NCBI RefSeq assembly: GCF_030463535.1
Contig: NC_132880.1
Location: 28,539,987 to 28,603,986, forward strand
DNA length: 64,000 nucleotides
Source: Salminus brasiliensis
Lineage: Eukaryota; Chordata; Actinopteri; Characiformes; Bryconidae
Direction: 5' to 3'
Shown: in pieces, positions 23,221 through 33,800 of the stretch
Layout: each line of letters opens with the position of its first letter
How positions within the stretch are numbered: position 1 is the first letter of the stretch
Notes under the pieces: generated by a model
Database searches by the model: none
Told to the model about the DNA's origin: nothing
The model's input: only the letters and a program-made list of their open reading frames with translations
Position numbers and translations under genes: made by a program

Positions 23221-24779
23221 AGCTTAACTGATCAGCAACTTATACCGCGCACACACACTATACATACTATCTATTTACAATATTGCACTGGTAACAGCAG
23301 TTAAATGTACAGTTTAATATAATCTGAATGTTTACATTATTTACAAAATGCACTGGATGGGCGTGAGTTCAGGTGTAGTGTGGGTGGGGAGAAGTCTTTG
23401 TGGGTGCAGTGTGGCTGTGCATAGGGTTTCCTGTCATAAGTGCAGGGTGCAGAGTGTGTTGGTTTGGGGAGTAGGTGTGATTTTACTGCATCCACCCTTT
23501 ACCATTCTCCATTTTCAGAGACTCCCTTTTAGTTCTGCAGCAGCAGCTTCTTGTTTGATGTGATCAACCCAGCTCAAAATAAGCTCTGACTGAACTATGC
23601 CACTATGCTACCTGGGCCAAGATTTGAGTTTCTCTCATCTCAAGTTGACCAGTATAAAGAATGAACAAGCCAGAGACCAGCCATTTAATTAATTAAGTTC
23701 CTTTCAACCTAAAAGAACCAAAATAATTAGAAAAAAGAAAATAATTTAAATAAAAGTTTTATTTTAATTTCATTTAGCCCCTGACTCACTAACTCTCTCT
23801 CTTTACCTTCTCCGAGTAAATGGCCACCCAGCCTGACCTGCTGGAAGATTGCCCGCTGAGGTCCTCTCTACCTGCGTCAGACCAGGTGCCACCTACCAGT
23901 CCGTCCAGCAGGCCCCCATCCACCACCACCTCCCATGCCAGACCAGCGGCACAACCTCCTACCACTGCTACCTGCCTAATGATCATGTTAAAACCTAAAC
24001 AGACTCATAACTATCTGCCACTATTATTATTACCACTATAATCCATCATTACTTTTAGTACTCTTATCATCACTGCCATGACTATATTAACTTCTACTAC
24101 ACCATGATTATTATATTATGATTATGACAATGTTGCACACCAGAGCAGTTCAACAGTATAGATGGTTTGGTAACTTTTATCAATAATTTATAAATAGTTC
24201 TGACCAGTGGAGGAGGACCAGCTACTCCCTATCTCAGTATATATACACCTCCTGTCAATCTCAGACAGCCAATCCCCTGTCTGACTTCAGTCAGGCCATT
24301 CAATTAATGAAATTGCCAGGTGTTTCCTTGACAACAAAGGATGGGCAGAGGTGTCGAAAATAAAAGTACCCAAAAGTAAAAGAGAAGACACAAAAAAATT
24401 ATATACCCAGCTCCATGTCCTCTCAGTTCCACAGCGTTCAGTCTTCTTCTTTCAGTCAAAGGATGAAAAAAAACCCAAGCACCTGTGGATTTGTTCAGAT
24501 CTGAAGCAAGAGTGGAGCTGGATTTTCTCCTCTCTTAAAGATGAGCACCTAATGCACCTATGTTGTCTGCCGGGTCTTGCCAGGTCTTGTTAGTGGTCCC
24601 ATTTTCTCTGGACCTTTTAATAATTTTATGAACTCCACTTTTAAAAACATCTGTCTATTTCTTTCTCCTTCCTTCAGCAAATTGGTTATCTTGCATCTAG
24701 TTTCAGAAATGTCCTATATATCTTTTTAACTAATGATAGCTCTTACATTCTCCTGTGAAATATTATGATACACAATTGA
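23221..24779. other. Intergenic, nothing recognised
   Basis: Non-coding. Open frames here (for example 23348-23563 and 24351-24593) match nothing I know. Some sequence near 23690-23770 is strongly AT-rich. Confidence 0.35.
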
Positions 24780-25905
24780 ATTCATTGTTTACTTAGTGAT
24801 TACAAGGCATCCAGTCACCACAGCCCCAAACCATGATGCTCCCTTCACCGTGCTTCACAGTTGGGATGACTCCAAACATAGTGTTGTGCATTTATGCTAA
24901 AACAATCTACTTTTTCCTCATCTGTCTCTAGAACATTCAGTCCCTCAGAAGCATTGTGAACCACCCCGGTGTTCTTGGGCAAACCTGTGATGTGATGCAG
25001 TGTTTTTATTGGACAGCAGCAGCTTCCTTTGAGCTGTTTTTTCATTAAACCTATTCTTGTGTCTTTCTAAAAGTGGACACATGAAGAAAGTGTTTTGCTG
25101 TTAGTCTTGAGTTCTTTTCCCACCTCTTTCAGGATTGCCTGCTGTGCTCTCAGTGTGATCTAACCATGAATTGATGTGCATCCATGTGAATTTTTAGCAA
25201 TGCTTTGGTAGTTTTGTCCAACTTCATGCATCCGTATAACCGAAGAATGATCATTCAAAGCCGATCCGACTTTTTTTCTGTTCCGATAAAAATACCGATA
25301 CATACACTTTGCTTATCAGGCAATACCCAATACCGAACCGATACTATTGTTGAATTAATAAACAATTTATGTCACCATGTGTAAACATTAAAACAGAAAA
25401 TAGCAAGTTCAAAAAAATAATAAAATCAATTCGATTTTTTTGTTTCTAAAAAAAAATAACTCTGCTGGATCTTGGTTTTGTGTTGTCTGGGATCTGGACT
25501 TTTCAAGGCTTTAATATAGATACAATAAATATAATTGACTGATATTTAGTGGGAAAACATGTGGGTCTCAAAAGGGTAGTTAGTCTTGCTATGATCTGTG
25601 TATCATGTCTGTAGGTTACTCTGATCCAGAGTTCTGAAGTTTAGAATACCAGCAGTGCCGGAATTGGGTCTAAGAAGTAAGTTAATTAACACAGAGGTTC
25701 ACTTACTTTTTCTAGCCTGCACTGTGGATGTTTATTTAATGAGCTCAATAAAAGGCATGAGCAGAACAATGTTTATTACATTATTAGTTTATTGTGTTTT
25801 TCTGATATTGTGACTTGGATAACAAGCAGAACACATTTTATTCATAATCGATGCTGAAATTCTGTGCAATTCCAAGGGTTACTTTTTGTTTGCAACTGTA
25901 GATCC
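24780..25905 (-). mobile_element. Tc1-like transposon relic, probably with a nested insertion
   Basis: The minus strand codes the Tc1 transposase motif IPTVKHGEGSIMVWGC at 24825-24870. A neighbouring frame gives ETDEEKVDCFSINAQHYVW, so the reading frame is broken. A Tc1-type terminal segment ('ggttcacttactttttc') appears at 25697-25713. The part between 25240 and 25640 looks like other repeat DNA and may be an insertion. Confidence 0.65.
25255..25345. mobile_element. hAT-like end fragment inside the Tc1 relic (probable)
   Basis: It reads 'gccgatccgac', 'ccgataaaaataccgatac' and 'aataccgaaccgatac', the same GATCGG/CCGATAC type as 8686-8790. Its position between two parts of a Tc1 relic suggests nesting. 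Confidence 0.4.
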
Positions 25906-28900
25906 TGTACACCACATACTGTGACACTTCATGCCACATTAAAAGACAACTAATGGTCTTTATGTTGTAGCTTCTTTCATGATTTTACAGCCATCCAGTA
26001 CCATCAGAAAGCCATTCATCTCTGAGCCGCTGGGCAAGGCGTGTCCTACGCTGCGTGAGCCGTCCTGTCTGACCCGTGACATGGCCTGCGTTTCCTGACA
26101 TATTAAATGAATGGAGTAGACGGGTTCAACAAAACTCCACCCCCCCGGGTCACGTGGGGATGTAAAGCTGTCTCCTGGTTTCACACTGCAGCAGATATAT
26201 GCAAGACTTTGAAGTCAGATATTGTGTTTTTCTCCTTTCACTGTGGTGAAACAGCCAGAGTTCAGAATGAGCTAAGTTTAATAGTTTGAGGGTCGTGCTG
26301 CTGCAGTTGGTGCTTGTACACATGCTCAAAGGCAAAGAAAAAAAATAAGGTCACACCAGCTGCATGTGCCTTGACATCTCTGGATGATTTGCCCTGGGCT
26401 GTATTTCTGTGGAATTTTGCTCAAGATCTGAATCTGACTATGTGCCATTCCTAAAGCGTTTGAGCTGAAAAGCCTTCAGAAAGAAGGACAGTCCATGAGC
26501 ATACAACAAAATGCAGGTGTGTTAAGGTGTGTACTGACCCTTTCAAGAGGAATAGGGCTTCTTGAAATGTTTAACACTGAAAATGAGTTTGTTTTGATGT
26601 TAAAACGTCTATAAAAGCTATATATTAGTGGTGTCTAATGTCTAATCTCATTAAGCACAACAATATTCTGTTATTAATTATGATTAATCACAAGTTAAAA
26701 TGCTAGCTAGCACAGCCTTGAATTTGTGGCTGGGAGAATAAACCGTCGAGAGGAAATTGGTGTTTTTTTTTTCTTTCTTATAAAATCTAAAAAGTGTAGT
26801 TTTGAGAACTTTAGCCTCGACCACGACGAAGCTCGGACACAGAAGCTTTAATAGAGAAAATGCTTCAACCACTTTTTAAGAAATAAACGGATGATCAGAC
26901 CTATGGGAGGATGCTGGGGCCAAACTCTGTAAGATGAAAGAAGTTTGTTCGCTGATTAATTGCGTGTGTTAATGTGTTATACATATTTTTTTTATTAATT
27001 TATTTATTTTTTACAGTCTTGGCTTTGTAATTAGTACAGCATTACACTAAACTGCACTTACACAATCCAAGCAACCTGGTAAAAGCATTTGTCAGGTCAC
27101 AGGTCCTTACAAGACCTTTTTTGAACTTTTGAACCTCTGTATTTGCTGTGGATAAGAGCTTTTGCTAGTTGAGAAAATATAGATACTGCACCTTACCTCG
27201 CAACACATACTGCATTTCATGCAACGTTTTCTCAGCAACTGCCATGTGTTGCTATGCAGCTTAGCTGGAAATGACAGGAAATCTGTTTCACTGTAAGATA
27301 TAAACATTGTTAACGTTTCGAAACATACCCCATGTATGGAAATGAAGCCAAACAGCCTGTTTTAAATTCGCTGCATGTATGATCACAAAAAAAATCCACC
27401 TGTTCAGCCTACAGTAGTCTAGCCCTGCCCATTCACCCTGAAGTTATAAGTAGTGTTTCAGCCAGGTTTGCTTTTTGAACAAAACATTGTACAGGGAACC
27501 CAGTCAATACATTGACTATTTATGTACTGACCAATCAGTATTAAATGCAGAGTAACACAAACAGCCAGTTTAATTACGGCTGAGAAATAAATCGATTATT
27601 TAATGTGTAAATCTACACAAAGTTCATACATCAGCATATCAATGTTGGATATGGGCCCTTTAAAATAACTAGTACCGTTCAATAGAATTTCACAAAGTTT
27701 TGGCCTATCATTATGTACCTTCTAAGATATACAAACAGTTCCTCTGTCTGTTCCCTAGGCTCCCAGAGACAGGCCAGGAAATTCCCTCCTGTAAAAGCTG
27801 TCCCGCCGCTGGCATGGCCGCTGCCGTCCGGCTCTGTTGTTTTAACGCAGCCCAGGCTGTAGACACCCAGCTACACAGCACAATGCCCAGCCAGGGCTTT
27901 ACCAAAGACAAGGTTTAAGTCCTGAACCAACACTGTGGCATTCATGGTATTACAGTATTACGACAGAGAATTTAACAAACACTGCTATGCTGCTATGCTA
28001 ATATAATACATATATCCCACCCATTACAAGCTATGTACCATGGTGCCATTGTAATGCCACTGAATCTCTGGGTTATTTTGCCCAGAGATTCATATATAAA
28101 GACTCTTTAACATTACTGAGCTGTTGTGCTTGACGGGTTCGGTGAAGAATGGAGAGAACAACATTTATTTTGACTGCTGAATGAAAGTGTACCAGCACGA
28201 GAACTTGATCACATTAAAGGCATAAAGAACCTCTGCATTACATCACTTACAGACTTATGGACTTCCATGAATTGCATATATTTAAGCTTGAAAAACACTT
28301 TCTAATTTGTGTCTTGTGTCTAAAACAGGACACAAACAAGTTTTCATGCAGTAACATCTGGAATGTCTTACTTGTCAAAAGATTCATTACGTGAGTGATG
28401 GGAAAACCCATCAATTTCCACTCTGAACCTCGTTCTCTACCAAAGAGCCATCTTCCTCACCCAATTTAGGAAGTGTTGCACATATCACAGGAGTAAATTC
28501 TCAAGCAGAGCCTTTCCCCTCCAGCAAAGGAAGTTTTACGGTTTAGTTCTAGTGGTGACATTTTAAGTACAGTTTAGAAATGGGACATATCCTAATGGCG
28601 CATTACTTCTGAATACACATGTAATGGTTTGGCTTAGCTTCAGTTTAGATACCACGCTGCCAGATCCCTTCCTTACTGCTCTTTGTGCATTTTTTAGGCA
28701 ATATGAACATGCAATGCTAAACAGTTTAACTTATTTAATCTGACTATTTAGCATACTGGATATGCTAGGTTTTAGATAGGTTTTAAATGTATGAGCTTTT
28801 GGACATCATTTTATTTAGATTATTATTTGTATTATTATTATTAATTTTTAATGTTTAAATCGCTGCAACTTACATATTGAAATTACAACTCCTCATCCCT

Positions 28901-28925
28901 GCCTTCAGCGTTTTCCAACACCCTT
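25906..28925. other. Intergenic DNA, right part
   Basis: Two GC-richer patches stand out. 25970-26190 is open on the minus strand for 74 codons. 27760-27920 follows an acceptor-like ttccctag. Neither matches a family I know, and neither has a complete exon structure. The rest is AT-rich with no recognised feature. Confidence 0.4.
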
Positions 28926-28926
28926 G

Positions 28927-28928
<2 letters not shown>

Positions 28929-28967
<39 letters not shown>
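28929..28967. repeat. (TA)n microsatellite
   Basis: About 19 TA units ending in 'tatgta'. Confidence 0.92.
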
Positions 28968-28971
<4 letters not shown>

Positions 28972-28989
28972 AAATATTGGATGATCACC

Positions 28990-29470
28990 TCTCCATAACC
29001 AACTCAACAAAGCTAGTTGAACACTAGATCCAGCACTCAAAACTGGCTGTCCAGCATAATCAGCTCTACTAAACTGACCACCATTACCAGCTCAATCAAG
29101 CTGGCTGAACACCATGACCAGCTGGTCGACCACTAGAACCAGCTTGACAAAACTGGTTGACCAGCATATTCGGCTCTACTAAACTGGCTGACAAACTTGC
29201 CCAACTCCACCAACCTGGCTGACCAGCATTACCAGCTCAATCAAACTGGCTGAACACTATGACCAGCTGGTCGACCACCAGATCCAGCTCTCGAAACTGG
29301 TTGACCAGCATAATCAGCTGATTGAAACTGGCTGACCAGCATGACCAGTTTCACCACTACAACAACCTCAATCAAGCTGGTCGACAACCACAACCAACTT
29401 GACCACCTGTCTGACCACCATGAACCAGCATGACAGAACTGGTCAACTGGCATGCATGACCTGCTTTATT
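28990..29470. repeat. Degenerate minisatellite rich in CCAGCTNGACCA-type units
   Basis: Units of about 30 to 35 bp, variants of 'actggctgaccagcataacc' followed by 'agctcaatcaa', are repeated with many substitutions. Opposite-strand partial complementarity (accagct/agctggt) recurs within units. It lies about 300 bp upstream of the probable col28a1 5'UTR exon. Confidence 0.75.
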
Positions 29471-29759
29471 GGCTTGACTAGCATATGATATGTTCTCACA
29501 TAGTCCAGCTGGATGCCCAGTGCTTGTGAACCATCCTTGACTATGAAAACGCAGCTCAGACCATTCATCCGCCATATGTGACTGTCAATTTTCCCTATTT
29601 CTATTAATAACATTTTCTGATAACATCTGATAGCACTGAGGATGTAAAACAGAGCAGAAGTTGCTCAGTGCATCAATGCGAAAAGACCCAAAGACGGTCA
29701 GGCTTGAAATCAGCACTTCTCACGTTTGGCCACTAGGGGCGCTGTGCCGTGGCGGTCAA

Positions 29760-29921
29760 GGGGAAAGCTCTCCTCTCTCTGTGATAACCCTTTCTGCTCC
29801 CTCCTCTCTGCTGAATGGCTCTTCAGTCCAGCAGCTCCTCTCTCACTACCTCTGTGTGCACTGACTCTCAGGATTATCACTGAACTCCAGGACTTATTAA
29901 CACACTTCCTCAACACTCTAG
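29760..29921 (+). other. col28a1: Probable col28a1 5'UTR exon
   Basis: Pyrimidine-rich leader sequence ends at a perfect donor, G|GTAAGT (29922), with no usable ATG in the collagen frame. The next acceptor downstream is the one at 30660, which starts the signal-peptide exon. The transcription start is not visible and the left limit is approximate. No TATA box is seen. Confidence 0.5.
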
Positions 29922-30420
29922 GTAAGTTTCCACCAGCTTTATCAAGGACGTTAGAAAGGTTTGGGCTGTTATTACAGCTTAAAAACAGGAGTCCGTCCCT
30001 GTTGGCGAAACTGCAAAGCCAAATTAACCTAAAATATTATCTAGCGAGCTGCAGTGGTGCTATTACCTATAAGCTAGCATATAATTACCATAATTGTGAA
30101 TATTAGCTTTAGTATTGGATTGGGCACTGCGGTGTCACATTAATTCTAAATTAATGAATCTACTGTGAATATGTTTCTGGAGGACATTTCTAACGGGAGA
30201 TGCCTGTTGATATTATTTGTGAAAGTGCAGAAAGTCTTTAAATAGATAGCTAGCAGATAGCTAGTTAGTTGCCTTTGGGCGGATATTGTACCCTAACAAG
30301 ACAATAATGGATGAAATTATGTTGTTTTTAATTATTATTACTATTTAATTATTAATTTGAATTGTGTTGTGTGTAATTATATATAACTGAGAAGAGAAGG
30401 AGCGCAGACACGCGTTGAGA

Positions 30421-30437
30421 CAGCGCCCTCTAGTGTT
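30421..30437 (-). promoter_or_regulatory. CTCF-like motif
   Basis: Read on the minus strand this is CACTAGAGGGCGCTG, an exact fit to the CTCF core (CASYAGRGGGCGC). It lies in intron 1 of col28a1. A similar but one-base-shorter site, CCACTAGGGGCGCTG, is near 29731-29745. Binding is inferred. Confidence 0.45.
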
Positions 30438-30660
30438 GCTTGCACAGACGCCGCTGCCTCGGACCTGATTGGTTGTCATACCAAGAATACCAAGAGTGAC
30501 AGAATATACACACATATATTTTATTTATTTAATGTTGTTTATCTCATGTTTAAGAGACCAGTAAGCTTTTAGAGATGAAAGTTCGATTTTTAGATCAATT
30601 TTATGAATTTATTAATTAAGACTGAAATGAGACTAAACTGAATGCTTGCTTCGCCTCCAG

Positions 30661-30808
30661 GGTTGCAGGTGTGTGTCCGAGTTCAGGATGCAGTGTGGCT
30701 TGGTGCTGTGTGTCCTGCTGCTGTTTTTCTCTGGGAGGGGGAGAGGCCAGGGCAGACGGAAAGACAGACAGAAGGAAGAGAATCTGGTTGTCCAAAATGA
30801 AGGAAAAA
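30661..30808 (+). CDS. col28a1: col28a1 exon 2: signal peptide
   Basis: The acceptor is cgcctccag. The ATG is at 30688-30690, followed by [16 protein letters not shown], a typical hydrophobic signal core, and then a basic, Arg/Lys/Glu-rich stretch as in orthologues. The donor is GTAAGA. It codes 40 codons plus 1 nt. Confidence 0.85.
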
Positions 30809-33800
30809 GTAAGAGGTTTAGATGAACATCCCAATTACATACTATGTCTTAATCTAAAGAGCAGTCCAGTGTTTAGGGGTCTACACATCAATCCCCAGAA
30901 ACAAGTGTTTGTCAGTGTTTTAGCTTTTTTCCAAAGTTCTCCTTGAGGAAGCACAGTTTTTAAGCTACTGAATCTCAAATGGTTCCTTGTTTTATATGTA
31001 GTGCACTACATAGGTCATGAAATCATGACTTCTACACGCAAATAGTTTAATACACACTTAAACGAAAGCCATTTGTAATTTGTAACATTTAGTGCAATAT
31101 TTGAGTGTAGATGCCATAAATTCATGACTTACATTGTGCACTATCTGGTGTCCCTAGTTTATCTAATCTATGCTTCATTAAAGCAGCCCCATGGAGATTT
31201 GGCATTTCTTGCTCCTAGGCTCCCCCTACAGTCGGGAAGTGTAATTTGCCACTGGGTGGTTCAAACCAATAGGGCACATTTTCTAGAGAGATTCAGAACT
31301 GTCACTAAAAGTGAAAGGAGGATTTGAGCTGATGGTGTCATTTTACAGGATTTTACACAAATATGACTCAGGTTACGCTGTATTGCACAGTTCTCAAGAG
31401 AGGTTCTCCTAAGCTACACACTGCCATTATCACTGTGCTGATCCTGGTTTAGCAATAATATTGACACGATTCTCCCTATTACAAGTCAGTCTCATTGAGT
31501 AATAGGTAATAAATTCCTTTACTCTCCATCTCCAATTTTTCTTTCTTTCTTGTCCAGCTCTGATTTGCCCAGTGGAGGTGGCCTTCCTAGTGGACAGTTC
31601 TGAGAAGGCCAAAGCGCTTCTGTTCAAGAAGCAGCGAGACTTTGTGACACGTTTCGCCTTGCAGCTGGTGCAGCTGGAGGTGGCCGGCTGGCGTCTGCGT
31701 CTTCGTCTGGCCGTACTGCAGTACAGCAGCACCGTCTCTGTGGAGCACAACTTCCGCGACTGGCAAGACGTGGACGTCTTTCAGAGTCGGGTGGCCTCTA
31801 TGTCCTACATCGGGCATGGCACCTACTCGGCCTACGCCATCTCCAACGCCACTCAGCTGTTCACCAGGGAGACGGCGAGCAGCAGCCTGCGCATTGCCCT
31901 GCTGATGACTGACGGAGTGGATCACCCACGCAGCCCTAGTGCTATGTCGGCGGCTGCCGACGCCAAAAACCATAACATCCGAGTGTTCGTCATCGGCCTG
32001 TCGCCTCTAACAAGAGATGGCCAGAGCTATGCCAGGCTGAGGTCACTCGCCAGCGCCCCCCCACAGCAGCACGTGTTCAACCTTGGGGACCCTGAACTAG
32101 ATGAAAAACTCTTTACTGAGCTGGTGAGTGTGGACATTCTGATTTGCCATCAGCAGCCAGAGAGAGCATCTGGGGATAGAGCGTGATTGTGTTCTCTCCC
32201 CTCATCACTCTCATTGTGATGCATCAGAGCTGGGGATCTGGCGCTTTCCCCCAATTGCGGTAACTGCCTAGCGATGCCACGTTGGCGGGGGTTCGAAAAG
32301 AGGCGCAGGATGACTTCACATGTATCGGAGGAGGCATGTGCTTGTCCTCACCCTCTTAGTGTCAGAGGTAGTGAGTGGTGGGGTCTAGTGAGTGGGTGGG
32401 TTAGTTGGCTCAGCTAAATTGGGAAGAAAATTGGGTGTCTGTTGGGTGATGCATCAGAGTCATCCAGTGCGGTGGCTGCCTACTGATGCCACGTTGGCGG
32501 GGGGTTCGAAAAGAGATGGTGGATGACTACACATGGAGGAGGCATGTGCTTGTCCTCACCCTCCTAGTGTTGGGAGCATTGCAAATGGTTGGGGGAATGG
32601 GTGGGTTAATTGGCGGATTGGGGGAAAATTGTGTTAAAAAATAAATAAATAATTTATATATAAATAACATTGTATAATCATATTTGATTGAGCATGTCCA
32701 GTTGGTATTAAAATCTCTTGTGGTAAACCTTCCATGTCTGAAGTACCTTGTCCTTTGTAATCTAGCAACTTTCCCTATTGACTTTCCAAAGCAGCACTAC
32801 TTTCATCATCATGCTGTGAGTGTGTACTTTTGCATTTTGCTGTCAGTAACCCTGCCCTTTCTCTGTTCTGTTATAGAGAGCAGCTGTTAATGTAGGGGTA
32901 AGTATGTTTCACTTTAATTAAAATGAAACTCGTACATTAGTGGAATATGGTCTTATCCAGATCAACATTACAGAACTTTTCTTTTTTTTAAATTATTAAT
33001 ATTAGCTGATACCGACACTTAAAGGTTTCTTCTTTAAAAATGATGTAAACTGTTTTTAATTAAAGCTGTTCTTAAGATGGACCCCTAAAAGTAGGCCAAC
33101 ATGCTGAAAATGCATAGACACTCTACAGGAAGAAACACATAGCTAACATCTTTACATTACACAGTTTGAACTTGTCTCATGTTGTTAGACGTTGATACAC
33201 GATATGTCCAAATGTTTGTGGACACCCCTTTTAATGAATGCATTCAGCTACTTTGGGTTGCACCCATTGCAAATGCACACACTCAGCTCGTCTATTTCCT
33301 GTAGAGACGTATTGGCAATAGAATAGGACTCTCTGGAGTAGAATAACATGAACCTATTGGCACCATGCCTGAGCTGTGGAATTCTCTGGAATGATGGCGC
33401 TCCATCCATACTTTTGCGTTGAGTTGGGGATGAGATGGGGTGGTGATCATAAAACTCTTGTCGCTGAATGCAATCAAATCCTTACAGCAATAATCCAAAT
33501 TCTAGTAGAAAGCTTTCCCTGGACAGTAGAGACAGTTACTCCAACAAAAGCTGGATAAACTCTTTCTTAATTCTCTTGATTGCAAAAGAAACAATACATG
33601 ATCAGGTGTCCCAATACTTTTGTTCATATAGTGTATGTTGTTGGTTGTGGGTCATAATAACAGAATTCGGCGTTAGAGCTCAGTGTCAACCCGGTGTTGT
33701 TTTTTGATGGAAATATGGAAGTGATTTTCATCAAAGGTCTATCTGTAAAACATTGGGTTTTGACGTTAGCCTGATTGATGTCAGCCTAACATGCAATGTC

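Noticed and set aside
25960..26184. 74-codon minus-strand frame as an exon of mios or umad1
   Set aside because: The translation shows neither WD40 nor UMA-domain features, and no suitable splice sites were found.
28990..29470. Clustered inverted motifs as a functional promoter hairpin
   Set aside because: The pattern is better explained by a diverged minisatellite whose unit contains partly self-complementary words.
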